From Chimonanthus salicifolius (Eukaryota; Streptophyta; Magnoliopsida; Laurales; Calycanthaceae): a DNA stretch of 64,000 nt. Each line of letters begins with the position of its first letter. The first letter of the stretch is position 1. The stretch spans positions 60,749,080 to 60,813,079 of the forward strand of contig CM023538.1 of the NCBI GenBank assembly GCA_013350335.1. Direction: 5' to 3'. This document shows, one piece after another, positions 34,561-47,500 of this stretch. Under the pieces are notes generated by a model that was given only the letters and a program-made list of their open reading frames with translations, was not told where the DNA came from and ran no database searches. The position numbers and the translations under genes are program-made.

Positions 34561-35018
34561 GGGGCAGCGGTCCTCTTTTTGTATAATCAGATACGGAAAT
34601 TAGTGGATTCTTGATTTTACTCTTCACATGAAAAATAAAATCGGTTCACCAACCCTTCATATGACAGTAAATCGGTTCGCTGAAATTTACATGAACAATA
34701 AATCGGCTCGCCAAAATTCACATGAATATTAAATCGCCTCGCTGAAATTCATATGAACAGTAGCATCGGCTCACCAAAATTCATATGAACAGTAAATCGG
34801 CTCGCCGAAATTCCCATGAACAGTAACATTGGCTCACCAAAATTCTCATAAACAGTAAATCGGCTAGCCAAAAATTTGCATGAACAGTAAATTAGCTAGT
34901 CAAAATTTTACAATTCATGCGAAATGTCAGATTTTACTGTTCATGCGAAGGGTAAAATCGAAAATTCACTAATTCCCATGTCTGATTACACAAACCTCCT
35001 GTGGAAGGATCGCTACCC
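34561..35018. mobile_element. MITE with long TIRs and an internal ~31-bp tandem array
   Basis: The left end GGGGCAGCGGTCCTC and the reversed right end GGGTAGCGATCCTT extend into a common inverted repeat of about 65 bp. TTTTAAAA flanks both sides (34553-34560 and 35019-35026). The site at 31970-31990 has the same surroundings without the element (CCATTTTAAAATTGTTAG). The core is about nine units of the type ATTCATATGAACAGTAAATC plus GGCTCGCC. Confidence 0.75.
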
Positions 35019-35394
35019 TTTTAAAAGTGTTATTAGCATGAAAATCAAGAGAAGAAATATATATCTTTATAGCTCATTAAGTTATATCAAAATTTTTTTA
35101 GCAAAAATATTTTAAAACTTTTACAGAAAAATAAATATGAAACAGTGTTAAGCAAAGAAATACCTTCCTTTTTAACGTACATGTAAAAATTATAAAAAAT
35201 CACACTTTTCAATCTCATTATTTAAATCATTTATCACATATTTCTGACATACATAAAAACATTTTGTATCAAAAATAAGAAAACAATCTAAATAAATATA
35301 ATAACTTTTTTTCGCAGAAGACTATTTTTTAATATTAGATGCTCTTCAACCTTTTGAATTTCTCATTAGAAGAGAGTGATAAATAGCCTGTTGG

Positions 35395-35528
35395 GCTTTA
35401 GGAAGTGGGAAGTGCTAGGTTCAAACTTCACGGACTAATTTTGCTGATGTTTTAAGGGATAGAGGTACCATCCATGGAGATTTTAGTAAAATTGTGTCTG
35501 AGATTTCTCACACGTAATTTTTTTTTAA
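35395..35528 (+). mobile_element. SINE family 1, diverged
   Basis: Contains TAGGAAGTGGGAAGTGCTAG, the B-box-like GGTTCAAACTTC, and TGTGTCTGAGATTTCTCACA near its end, followed by a T/A-rich stretch instead of a clean tail. Confidence 0.55.
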
Positions 35529-35799
35529 AAAAAACTATTACAAAAAGATAAATTATTGAATCCATTGATATTGTTTTTTAATTTTTGATACAAAATATTT
35601 CAATGTTTAGAGACTCAATGATTATCTTTGCATGACAACTATCGCTGACACCTACAATCAATTCTTTTGCTCCTCCTATTTGACGATCTCTATAATTGAT
35701 CCAACCCACAACATTACCCAATTTAACCAGGTGTGACACACCAACCTTTTTCAAGTTTTATACACACCCTTACTTTACCTTTCTTTTTCTTTTTTTATA

Positions 35800-36339
35800 A
35801 AAATTAAAATTTTATCATTATAATTATCATCAAATGCTAAAATCTCTTCTATTTATGATCCATTTTACGAATTCCTCTCTCCAATTGACTCTATCATAAT
35901 TTATATCATCAAAGTCAATTTATAATCAATTATGTCTCTTATCTCTTCTCTAAAAATTTCAGTGATCAACCTCTTTTTTGTACCTTAAATATATAACGTC
36001 TCAAGTCTAGAAATTAAGATTATGCTTAATCTTCTATTAATATAACCAAACCATTACAAATGAGTTTCTCTCAGTTTATTTGAATTAAGGTTAAAATATT
36101 CATAATATATTCATTTCTACTTCTACTTTTTAAAGTTAAACTACTCATCCAATCACATACATATTTCTTACGTCTTCAATTTCTCTATTCGTCGTTCCTT
36201 CGTTACCAACACTTTATTCTATTTAAATAAAGGAAAACTCTTTATTAATATAAAATTCTAAAGACTATTAAATTTTGCCCACATTTCTTATATCTTATTA
36301 ATCAAACATCTCCTATTAAAAGAAAATGACAAACCAGAA
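35800..36339 (+). repeat. 5' flank of gene D, homologous to other gene flanks
   Basis: Parallels 7850-8350 (upstream of A) and in part 32105-32190, for example CAACACTTTATTCTATTTA and AAACATCTCCTATTAAAA. No gene. Confidence 0.5.
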
Positions 36340-36404
36340 ATGTACTCTATAACCCAAGTGGGCATATCAGAAATAACCTCTATAATTCAAATGGACGTGT
36401 CGTC

Positions 36405-36412
36405 TATTTATA
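36405..36412 (+). promoter_or_regulatory. Probable TATA box of gene D
   Basis: TATTTATA lies 48 bp before the ATG at 36460, which would give a leader of only about 25 bases ending in the GA repeat seen in all family members. Confidence 0.45.
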
Positions 36413-36459
36413 GTCTGCCACACTCATATTACACAGACGAACGAAGCAGAGAGAGAGAG

Positions 36460-39400
36460 ATGGATGAGAGAGTCTACGAAGCAGCAATAACTGGGAATGT
36501 ACGCTCACTGTCTTCACTGCTAAGTGAAGACCCCAATATTCTTGATCGTGTTTTGGTTGGTGAGGCTGCTAAAGAGACACCTCTCCACATAGCAGCCCAG
36601 TTTGGGCATGTGGATTTTGTGAAAGAGATCTTGAAAGAGAAGCCCGAATTTGCTCGCCAATTGAATTCTCAAGAACGAAATCCACTGCATCTAGCTTCGG
36701 CAGAAGGGCATATACAAGTGGTAAAGGCACTGCTAGAAAAGGATACACATGCATGTTTTGTTCGTGATCGAGATGGAATGATTCCTCTTCATCTTGCTGC
36801 AATCAAAGGCAGAGTAGAGGCCTTGAAAGAGTTGGTGATTGCAAAGAAAGTTACGACACTGATCAAGACAGATGGAGGGGAGCCTCTCTTGCACTTGTGC
36901 CTGAAACATGATCGATTTGAGGCTACAAAGACGTTGATAGAGATAGCAGGTGATGATAGAGAATTCATGAGCTTGAAAGATGAAGATGAAAATACTCTAC
37001 TCCACCTCCTTGCAGCCAAGAGACAATACAAGGCATGTTTTCATCTACTACTTATTCATCTGAATACTTTCTTTCTATTATTTTATTACTTTCAATTTTC
37101 TTTTGCGTGTTTTGATTTCTAATTTGTCAAAAACTTGTCCTGAATAGTTGTTTCATCACGTCCCACGTGTTCAAAAAATACAGAAAAATATTCAAATATT
37201 AGACGAATACAATTTCCTTAGCCCTAATTTCCATGCTTGAATTACTGTGAGTTTCCTTCTTGGGTCATTTTCCACAGTAGAAACATTCATCTTTTATATA
37301 CAATGGGAATTTTCATTTTTTCTTCCAAATATTTGTGGCAAAGGAAAATTTGTTTAATATTTTCTTATTCAAATTGTATTTTTCAAATATTTTTCTGTGA
37401 AATTTTTTTTTTTTAAGAAAATCAATGTTAAATGCCATCATATTAAAGTTTGACTCACATAATTCATTATGCATCATAAAATTTGACGTGGTGTGAGGCT
37501 AAGAAAATCCAATATTTCAGGTATTTGCATCAAAACATTGTCTCGTCAAAGTGAGGAAAATCTCTCTTTTTGTCATTAAATTTTATTATCTCAACTGATT
37601 CCATTCTATCCATCTATCCCTACTACCTCCTCCAGATCCGTCCACGCCTCAACCTCTCCACCCCGACAGATCATGTTCACCCCAATCCATCTCATATTCC
37701 GGCCATCCTTCACCAACCTTCACTCAACCCAGATCTGAACCAAGCAATCACACCCAGTTTTGTTCGTGCAGAAGTGGCCTTGTTATTATTTTATTTATCC
37801 ACTCCACCTTAGTGACATCCCTTTCTTTTCCTTATTATTTTATTATCACCCGTCTTTAATTCCTTGACCATTGATAGTTAACCGAACCCACCATTTCACG
37901 ACAATTATCTAATTAACCCATTATTTCCATTAAACACTTTAGACCCCATTTATTAAACCCATTTAATGCCCATTCTTTATTTGTTTAGTCGAACCATCCA
38001 TCCATACCCAAACCCAAACCTGACCCGCTGCATCAGAAACTCTCCTCTTGCCAATAAATTTTTTAATCTCCAATCCCCATCTCTAGAAAATGGATAACTT
38101 GTAAGAAGAAGAAAATGGTTTTTTTTTTTCATTCTTCACAAGAAGCTCTTATTTAATGGAAGAAAAGAGAGGGTCTCATTTTCTAGGCTCTTCATTTTCT
38201 ATATCTTAAAAGTAAACAATGAGAAGACTTTTCCCAATTTTTTCAAAGAATCAATCTCTTATTGTGGCATAGGGAATCATAAAATTCAACAAAGAAAAGA
38301 GGAAGACTTCTTTTGACAATTCAATATTTTCTTTTTTTAAAAAAAAAAATTAAACATTGAAGCAAACATAAAAATATTGAGTTTCCTTATTCCATCCCAA
38401 GGGACTTCACATCACTAGTAAGATGATGTCACCTGAACCAAAATATAATATAATTTTAGACACAGAATTTGTTTTCTAATAGAAATTGACAAACAAACTC
38501 CAAAGATTGCTTTCTTCCTAATTATTCCCCTACTGCTGTTGTGTTTCCTTGTTAGATCATTTTCCACTGAAGAAACCGTAATTTTATTTTCTTTCTTTCA
38601 TGTAGAAGGGTATTTTATTTAATCCTTCCAAGTATTTGTGGGCAAAGTTAGGCGTCTCTGTTTCATATTTTCTTGTTGAAGCTCATTACCCTAGAGTTTG
38701 CTTTCTACTTTCTTAGTCCTGAGGGATATGATTCATCGGAAAACTCCATTTTGTGGATGAAACAACCCCTTTGGCCTAAGTTGTTGATAAGATGGCAACA
38801 TGGAATGGTTGTATATCTGTCACTAGAAATACAAAACAAAGAGTTCCCAGCCAAACACTTTAGGCCTGGAAAATGATCCTTGCCACTCTTTTTCCTATGA
38901 AACATTTTCCTAGCAAAAATAGCATTTCCCTTTCCGTGGGATATGAACAAAATAATCTTTTTGAAATCCCATAAACTCACAATTGCGAACTTGTTGAATT
39001 TTTTTTTTTGAACGAATGGTTAAGATTTCATTCAAAGAGAAGAAAAACTCCAAAAATAAACAAAAATGAGCTCAAGCAAGAGCAAATGAAGAGAGCCCAC
39101 AATCCGGGCCAAGCCAAAAAGAACTCCAAATAGGAGACAAAGAAAACCCTATAGATTAGAGAACACTTCCGAACAAAAGGTAGACAAAATGTGAATGTTT
39201 AAGTTGTTAGTCCAATATCTAAGACTCAAAAAACAAGAGTCCTTATTTTTAGCAAGGTACGAGTGACCAACATTCAAACACTTGACAAGGTTGGCAACAC
39301 TTTGTGCATTAGTCTTGGTTGAAATATTTAATGATGCTAGCTTTTTCTTTTCTTATTTTAAGACATCTGAACCACCCAAAATTGTTGTGCAGATCATTAA

Positions 39401-40319
39401 ACTCTTGTTCCCTTATGGTGAAAATGCTAAGAGATTGGATGTAAATGCTATGAATGTAAATGGTTCTACACCTTTAGATGTATTACGAGAGGTACCTGGT
39501 AAATGCAACCGGATGAAAATTGGAATGGTCTTTAGAAGTGTTAAAGCCAAGCGAGCAAGAGAATTACCTAGAAAGACAAGCAGTCAAGTCCAAAACCAGA
39601 GCTTGAAACCATTGGTTGATAAATCAGGCGAATTGACCAACAAAACTCGAGATGCGCTAATGGTGGTAGCCATACTAATAGCAACGGTGACCTTTCAAGC
39701 TGCATTAAACCCTCCAGGAGGTGTTTGGCAAGAAGATGAGTCTCGCAATCGCACAGTACTCCGAAATTACTATAATTATACATACTACAACATAACAGTT
39801 GAAGAGGTTATTCACTATGCAGGGCAAGCTGTGATGTCTGAAAAGTTCCCTACAAAATACATAATCTTCATGATATCAAACACCATAGGCTTTGTCCACT
39901 CCATGCTACTGATCTTACTGCTGCCATGTGGATTCTGTTTCAAAAGTAAGCGACTGATGCGGACTTTGATAGTCATCACTTGGATTTGTGTCATTTCAAT
40001 GTTGATTACTTATGGGTGTTCCTTCTTCACTCTAGCCACAAAAGATAACAAAGACTTGTTGTTCGTTCTTGGCTTGAACATCTTACTCCTTGGGTGGGGA
40101 TTGTCAATAGTTGTGCTCGTCATTGCATTTCTTTTCAAGCTTGTCAACAGGGTTCTCAACAAGATTGGAATCGTTCATTGCTTTTGCTGGACCATGCTCA
40201 AAGTCAAGAAAGGATTGGTTTGGATTTTTGTGCTTCCCTGGATTAAGTGTTCTTTAATAGTTCAAAACAAGATGACTTCAGCTCCTAAAAAAGATCTTGC
40301 TGACGAGTCGCTTCCTTGA
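36460..40319 (+). CDS. Ankyrin-repeat protein with PGG domain (gene D)
   Basis: Exons 36460-37032 and 39393-40319 predict 499 residues. Exon 1 (191 codons) holds ankyrin repeats starting near 39, 73, 107, 141 and 177; exon 2 finishes the last repeat and carries NPPGG at 297-301 and about four membrane helices. It lacks the KEKT-rich loop of A, B and C and has a longer Asn/Tyr-rich loop after PGG with possible N-glycosylation sites (NYT, NIT). The donor is GC (AAG|GCATGT), not GT; it is the only nearby choice that keeps phase 0 with CAG|ATC. An in-frame upstream ATG at 36340 exists, but the family start at MDERVYEAA is preferred. The 2360-bp intron holds a minus-strand LINE end and a C/T-rich insert. 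The most diverged of the four intact genes. Confidence 0.85.
37600..38050 (+). other. C/T-rich insert in gene D's intron
   Basis: This stretch is rich in CCC and ACCCA phrases and unlike the AT-rich intron around it. The intron copies at 25950-26590 and 56604-57850 lack it. A similar-looking stretch lies in gene C's intron (60100-60880, on C's strand). It may be an LTR or other transposon fragment; no protein is supported. Confidence 0.35.
38999..39292 (-). mobile_element. LINE-type 3' end in gene D's intron, antisense
   Basis: Poly-T at 38999-39009 marks the tail. The body matches 33836-34104 in reverse. The corresponding intron end in the fragments at 3930 and 21835 goes straight from CCCATAATC to TTTCTTTTCTT, so the insertion is specific to gene D. 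Confidence 0.65.
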
Positions 40320-41499
40320 TTTATATCATGCTAAATGCCATATTACTCTTCCTTTTAAAGGCTATGTTATTATTAAAAAAAAGCTATGTACTATGATTAG
40401 TTGGCTATGTATTGTATGCATGTTTTGTTGTTTTAAGTTTGTGTAATTGAGACTTGCGAGTTCAATTGGATTGGAATATATGAAAACTTTTAGTACTATG
40501 CATTCGTGACAAACATGAGACCTTTTTCTTCTACTATGTATGTAAGCAAAAAAATAGATAGAGTTATGTGTTCATCAACACCACATGTGATGATTGTGAT
40601 ACTAGGTAAATATGTTTTGTGAAATTGAGATGAGGAAACTTGATTATACACTTTCATTTGAATTACGGAATTTTATTTGATTTAGAAGGGAGAAAAGTAG
40701 AGAAAACATTTTGTGAAAATAGTAAGTTGTTGTAGGTTAATTGAATCAAAAGCCAATTACTTGAGAGGCCATATTCATGGTTCTTTTCATCTGATTTTAA
40801 AAGTATATAACAAATATTGTAGATTATTCGGCTGTTAATTAATTAAATCCAAATTTTATATATGATTTCTTTGGTGACATGTTGTAGATGATTTCCTAGT
40901 TTTCTTTAATCTCGGTGTTCTATTATAAAGATGAAAAAGCATATCCCATCCAAAGCATCTATTGCACTTAAAGTTGTTGTTGTGTCACTTTTAAAAAGGA
41001 AATATTATTTCATCATTACTTTTCTTCTTTTCTCTTCACTCTCTAAAAAATAGAGGGCAAAAAGTTCTTTTCTTTTTAAAGATGGTACACCATGATAGAA
41101 ACTTATAATGCACCTCGTGTATCATGCATAGCCAATTTACTCTCTCAGTATAAAAAAATTGCATTGAGAGTTGAAAAAAGAAAGCATCTATTCAATTTGA
41201 ATTTTTACCTTTGAATGCTGAAAAGATATGGAATTTTTTTTAGGAAAATGATGTGTGCATCTTCATTTTTACACTTTTTTTAGGAAAATGTAGTGTGTTT
41301 TTCTTCTTGTCAGAACAACTCTACACTTTCTCTCTCACAAAATGTAGTTCTGATCATTTTTTAACTACTAAATTTAAAAAACATGAAAAATTGAAAATGA
41401 GATCATTTTATGTTCTTTGATGAAATAAAAGCTCTTTGATGGCAAAAAAAAAAAAACAAAATAAAGGTGTTAAGCTTCCACCGTCCAACACAAGGTCAC
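40320..41499. other. 3' flank of gene D
   Basis: No gene. 41090-41480 resembles 3200-3500 and 21130-21430 (TTGAATGCTGAAAAGATAT and neighbours), so those block copies derive from a gene-D-like 3' flank. Confidence 0.5.
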
Positions 41500-43035
41500 A
41501 TTTCAGCACACCTACCGAATAACATAGATCGATTTTGAAGATAATTTTTACTGTATACTTACTTTTAATTAAAAGATAGATAAATGAAGCCTTAAGTAAT
41601 AGTTGCTCTCCAATTCTCTTAATGTTATAGTTGTGCACTAATTCTAGACCGAATTATATATATATATATATAATTAGAGGTGTTCTTCGATTGAACTCGG
41701 GTTGGCTTCAATAAAAAATGCTCAAATTCGATTATTTTTACCGAAGCTCGAGCTCGTCCAATTAAGCCTGACTATTTTGCATTTGATATTATTTTTTATT
41801 TTATAAAATAAGTTATTATGTAAATTGAAAATATAACCACACATATTGAAATTATACTTAAATATTTACCATCATCTAAGATTTTAAACCAAAATACAAT
41901 TTGTAGCCAATTGATCTTGATAGTCAAATTTGACAAACGTCTTTGGAAAGATGACGCCTGTGAGTTTAACTATTAAGATCAAGAGTCCATAGATTGACTT
42001 TTGAGATACGATTTTAGCATTTTTTTATTTTTAAATCTTATTTCTATCTCTACGGTTATATTTTACAATCAATTGAGTCACCTATCCAAATCAGATTCGA
42101 TACTACCTGCTGCATTATACAATAACAGACATGTGCAAATATACTCACATGTGCTCAATAACACTAAATGTAATCATAATCATTATTAACATCTTAATTA
42201 TTAATCTGATTTGGAGCCTTATTCAAGACTCATGCGATTTAAGCTCACAACCTTTGCATTTTAACAACGAACCCTAACAATTATTCATATTTAGGAAATG
42301 GACGCTCATTCTAACATGGACAAATTTTTTTAAGACACACAAGATGAAGTGAAATTCTCATTTTAACTCTACTGGTGTACCGTTCATCAAGTACCGATTT
42401 ACCAATATGCATAATATATACATGCAGAGTGGTGTGTTATCGGTACACCGTTACTTAATGAATGGTACATCGTTACTTGATGAACGGTACCCCGTTAGGG
42501 ATAAAATATGAATTTCACTCCATCCCATTTCTCCTAATAGATTTTGCCCATGTTAGGATAGCTGACCTTCATAAATTAGAAATTTTCGAGTGAGATCAAT
42601 GAATTTCTTGATTTAAAAAATAATTTAATAAATAGTGTATAACATGACTGTATTGGTGAATATGAAGTCAAGCGTGACTGAGACCTGAATAAATAATGCT
42701 TTAATTAGGGGGCAGAAAGTGACACAGAATTCTTGAGGTGCGACAGAGAAAGCCAACGAAGGAGCTAATGAAAATCAATTCCTAATTCTTAATATGATAA
42801 CTTTAAATTAATAATTAATAATGAAAGATTTTAATTTTATACTTAAATTTATAAAATAAGGAGCTAATGAACAGTGATAAAGAAAAAAGGATCTATTTAA
42901 ATGGAGCTCATTTTAGAGAGTTCTTTGAATGACATATTTTGAAAAACCGCACAAAAAATAAGAATCATTTAAAAAGTGCAGAAATTAAGCAGAATAGGTG
43001 TTAGTGTTGAAACATCATTTTTTTTTTATCATCTG
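41500..43035 (+). repeat. Segmental duplicate, copy 2 (matches 1304-3080)
   Basis: Collinear with 1304-3080 but without the LINE end; (TA)n at about 41656-41672. No gene. Confidence 0.7.
42306..42560. mobile_element. MITE with long inverted ends (paralogous copy)
   Basis: Left CATTCTAACATGGACAAAT and reversed right TATCCTAACATGGGCAAAA start arms of about 85 bp that end in GTACCGTTCATCAAGTA. Duplicate of 2365-2625. Confidence 0.55.
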
Positions 43036-43479
43036 TCTATTTTAAAGTCCGACATCAGTTGTGAATTTAGATGGTAGGGGACTTTATTTGAGGGGACAAA
43101 CCCTCAACCCATCATAAGGCCTTTTAATATTTCGATATTTATATATTTTTTAAAACAGCCTTTTTATTTTTTTAAATGATTTTTTTTTAAAAAAGCCACT
43201 GAGATTTTCGAAAGAAAAAAGTATTTTGGTGAAAGAGAAAAATATTCGGCCGAGATCTCAGTTATTGGCCAAAAATTCGGTCAAGCTAAATTTTCAACCC
43301 CTGATGGAACCACATTAAAAAAATCTAAACCCAATTGTTTTTCACCAAAACCCGACCATGGAACTCACCAAGAATTCAAGAATTTTATATTAAGTGTTTC
43401 GTTATGCATCAAAATTTCCAATTTTCAATGGCTTAAAACTCTAGTAAAATGATTGTTACTTGAAAGAAATATTTTCACC

Positions 43480-43830
43480 CTAGATTTTTTTTATTTTTTT
43501 ATTACTTTTTATTTTTTTATTTTTTTTAGAAAAAAAGATAGAGTAGAGACAAAGCGTTCTAAACCCGTGGTCTGCCTTCAATCATTTCTTTCCATACCTT
43601 TAGGGGAGTGTTAACGTATATGAATATTCCCGAATATTGATCTGTATAACTTTCTATTATTATATGTTTTTCCTTATTTGTAATCACTTCTTTATTCTTT
43701 GATTGTATCTTTTCCTCTAAATATAAAAGTATACAAACTCACGGTGTCTGCTTTCACAGTACATTGCTTCATTTCCTACACCCGGGTGAGAGTGAGAGAG
43801 AGAGGATGGATAGGAGACTACACAGAATCT
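43480..43830 (+). pseudogene. Orphan promoter and start codon of an ankyrin gene
   Basis: This matches the upstream region of gene C. An LTR-like stretch carries a clean TATAAAAG at 43722-43729, followed by CATTTCCTACACCCGGGTG, a GA-rich leader and ATGGATAGGAGACT at 43806. After about 20 bases of coding similarity the family sequence stops. No ankyrin codons follow. Confidence 0.65.
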
Positions 43831-43918
43831 CTCTTTTCCGTTTTTTTCTTATGAGTTTTCTATTATGATTGTCTTTAGTCTATCAATTTCTACGTAATCG
43901 CAATAGTATTTTTTCATA

Positions 43919-44108
43919 CTCCCTCCGTCTTATTTTAGTTGTCTTATTTGAAATATTTGTATTTTTTAAAGAACTCTTTATATAAGCTAGCACTTTATGT
44001 AATCTCATTCATTTTCAACACATTTTATACTATTACAGTATAAATAAGACAACTATTTAGAGACAATTCCAAAATCCATATAGGACAACTAATTTGGGAC
44101 AAAGAGAG
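43919..44108. mobile_element. Stowaway MITE
   Basis: Starts CTCCCTCCGTCTTATTTTAG and ends TTGGGACAAAGAGAG, with TA on both sides (43917-43918 and 44109-44110), the hallmark of Tc1/mariner-type Stowaway elements. 190 bp, non-coding. Confidence 0.85.
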
Positions 44109-44119
44109 TATATTATTTC

Positions 44120-44590
44120 GCTGCATTGAATCTGATAGTGTAAGTAATTCCTTTCTAATGTGAATTTGTCTAGTTTTATTATTCAGATTATATGTGCTCC
44201 GGATCTAACTACATCTATTCTTGATCATGATTTGAGTTGTTGAATTCCCATCAGCAGTTTGCTCTTAGAAAAACACAAATACATGGCCTGACAAATATCC
44301 AAACTGTAGAGGCAACGCTGATAATAGAATTTTACTCAAGATTTCAACTAAAACAAACAAATAAATGGTTCTGCAGGTTCTAAGAAGAAGAAGAATGATA
44401 CAGGACACGTGAACAGTAAATAACATTAAATATAATCCTTATCATCTAAGTTATTAATCTCATCTAGAACCTTATTTAAGACTCATGGGATTTAAGCCCA
44501 CAACCTTTACGTTGTAACAACAAGCTCTTAACAATTATATTTATGAAATTTTGTATTTTTCTAAAGAGCAACTTATCTTATTAATTTATT
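44120..44590. other. Patchwork of displaced family flanks
   Basis: 44203-44235 is the reverse of 52720-52755 (GATCTAACTACATCTATTC). 44280-44420 parallels 53315-53460. No gene. Confidence 0.45.
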
Positions 44591-44599
44591 TTTCTAAAA

Positions 44600-47500
44600 A
44601 ATTACGTGCTAAATCAACACTACATTTATTTTTAATAAAAATAAAAACTTTAATATAAATAATAAAAGTGTCGAACTTCACTGTCCAGCACAACATAGGA
44701 TTTCACCACACCTATTGAATAACATAGATCGAATTCAAAGATAATTTGAGTTTTTATATTATCCTTTTATATATTTTTATATATGAATGGATTCTTAATA
44801 AATGACATATCCTAATTTTATAAATTCATGTCTCTTCAGTCTTCACAGTCTTCACGTGGTATTCATCGTAAAATTCATCTAGCGATTGAGAGCCATTCAT
44901 TCTCCAACATAATCATTCGTTCTAATTCATGTGTTTATCCACCCACTGTTTTTTTCTTTTCTTTTAATATGCCTGTCCACGTGTTGTCCAATCATATGTC
45001 TTCAATCTTTTTCTTTTTTTTTCACCATCTTATCTTCATGCATTTAATATCAATTCTTTGCGTCGAGGCCCATTGGGCCATTGCACCCACTGTTTAAAAC
45101 TGTATCAGTCAATATCAACGAGATTTCGTTTCCTGCTACAAGCCCATGCAATAAAATTAGGCTAGTTTAAATACAATTTACATTGTTTTTGTTGCTTTCC
45201 ATCGTCACTATTATTGTCACTTTTTGCTTCATCCAAAGTGAATTTTTAGTTGTCACCCAATTTTACCCATCGGTTGTCAATTTGTGACTCATTTTGGACT
45301 ATCCATTTTCTGAATTTAATCATTGTAGTTCTATCTATATATACTTCAATTGTGGTTATAATTATACTTAAATGTCGCCCTTTGTCTTTTTTCTTTTTTA
45401 TGTGTAGGAAATTACGGGATACCCAGTGTAAAATTCCCATAGGTAAGTCCACTACCCCTAGAGCACACATCAAGGTTAGACTATGAGAGCTTGAACCTAC
45501 AAGCTCCTACTTTTTGAGACGGGAGACAACGAGTTGACCTTTGTCTTTTTTTACTTCTCACAAATTTTTGACAACTTTTGTATCTATCTATTTTTGTTTT
45601 TGATCGTAGTTCTGATCAATTCAATCTTACATATTTGACAATCTCATATGGTGATCTTTGTCTATGATAAGTTATGATGCTATAAGCTGATAAAAAAGAT
45701 TTGATCCTTGTCCTACCAACATAGTCTTGCAGCTCCTTAAGATTTATGCTCATTCAGATTCAATGGGGTCTTTTGTACATCAGTCTGTATGTTGATATTA
45801 CGGTTGTTTTCTTAGCGTTGTTCAATTTAAAATTTTTATGCTAATATTGTGCAAAGCATGTTATGAAAATATTTTTTGATATGTGATTGATGCATTACTT
45901 ATAACTTTCACTTATAAGAAAAAGCAAAACAAAGAGAAAATGGATAAAAACTGACTTGTTAGATTATAGAGTAATGGTTTATGATAAGATCAATTAATTG
46001 CGAAGAATAATAAAATCGACTCGTGATAGATGAAATTATAGCTTATATGATGATAGTGATGATGAATCAGCTACCTATTGATATAAAAAAGAGAGTATGT
46101 AAACTCGGTATCCTTAATTTTTTTGGAAAATGTATTGCACAAGTATGAGTTATATAATGCTTTAACAAGATAATAAAGTGCTTTAGGGTTATTTTATCAA
46201 TTTAGTAGATTATTACGAGAAGATTTACTTTCTAAATATCATTGTTTTCCTTCTTAGTTGTAAGTAAAACTTAATTTTCATCTCTTTGATCATTTGGTAT
46301 CAAAGCTATTAAAAATCAACCTCTAACCTCAAGCTAAAGTTTAGGTTAATTCTTCATAATTTTCATTACTCAATTAAATTTATAATCAAGCTTGCTTACA
46401 GCTGAGTGAAAACAATAATATCTATAAAGTAAGCATAGCATCTCCTTTTAATAATAATATTAGATTGCTAGCCTATCTTATCTAGCTGATAAAGTGGGAA
46501 CCTAATCAGTATCTAGAAGTCCCCACACTAATAATTGATGGTTAGAATCTCGCTTTATAAATGAAAAGAATGAGACTAATCTTAAGGATACACGAAAGCA
46601 CTTGCAAATCGCATGTATCAAGTAAGTTTGAGAGGAAATAGGTGCGGATTTTAGACAAATAAATAATATGTTCATAAACCTCTTCAAATAATGCTTCTCA
46701 AACTCTTAGAAAAAACCTCTCATGCGTATGAGTGATACTTGGTTTATTTTGAGTATTTGAGTTGAGAAATGATTAAGTGTAGGAGATTAAAGTTAAGCCT
46801 CTTATATCTATCATCTATTTTAAGAATTTTTTTTTTTAAAATTTAAAATTTTATTAATTGAGAATGAAGATGAGGGATTGACATTATTACACTCAATTAC
46901 TGCACTTTGTAATTTTTTATTTAAGTTTTAAATTTATTTTAAGATAAGTATTACCTTTTTATATAAAAATTTAAATTTTATCATCATCAAATGCAAAAAA
47001 ATTACCAATTTACTATCGGCTTTACAAGTTCTTCTTCTCTAATTGACTCCATCATAAGTCATAACATGAGTCACTCAATAATTTATTATATCTTTCTTTA
47101 TCTCTTCCTTAGAAATTTTCAGTGATCGATCTCTTCTCCTAGTGCCTTTGATATGTAAATTCAAAGGTCTACTAATTGACACTGTATTTTATTTTCTATT
47201 AACATGGCCAAAAAATTTCAAATGAGTTTCTCTCAAGGTATTTAAGTTATTTCTAAAATATCCATAAGATGGTGTCACGCAAGAAGCGTCAGCAAACATG
47301 GTGTCAGCAATATCCATGCTAGCTTTCTTGGATCCATTCGACAATACAAGCCCACCTATTTTTAACCTGGCTGGAAAGTGAAACTCAATTATTGCATGGT
47401 AATTGAATGCATAGTGATTTTTTATCACCACTTTTTTACGGTGAACTATTTTTAATAAAAAATTAATTTTTATCTTTTTTCTTACAATCGAAAGAACCAC

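Noticed and set aside
36340..36459. Signal peptide or extra N-terminal domain for gene D from the in-frame ATG at 36340
   Set aside because: The extension crosses the TATA-like site and the GA leader and has no counterpart in A, B or C.
37570..37812. 80-codon Pro/Ser-rich protein inside gene D's intron
   Set aside because: The frame follows from the C/T-rich composition of an insert and no domain is seen.
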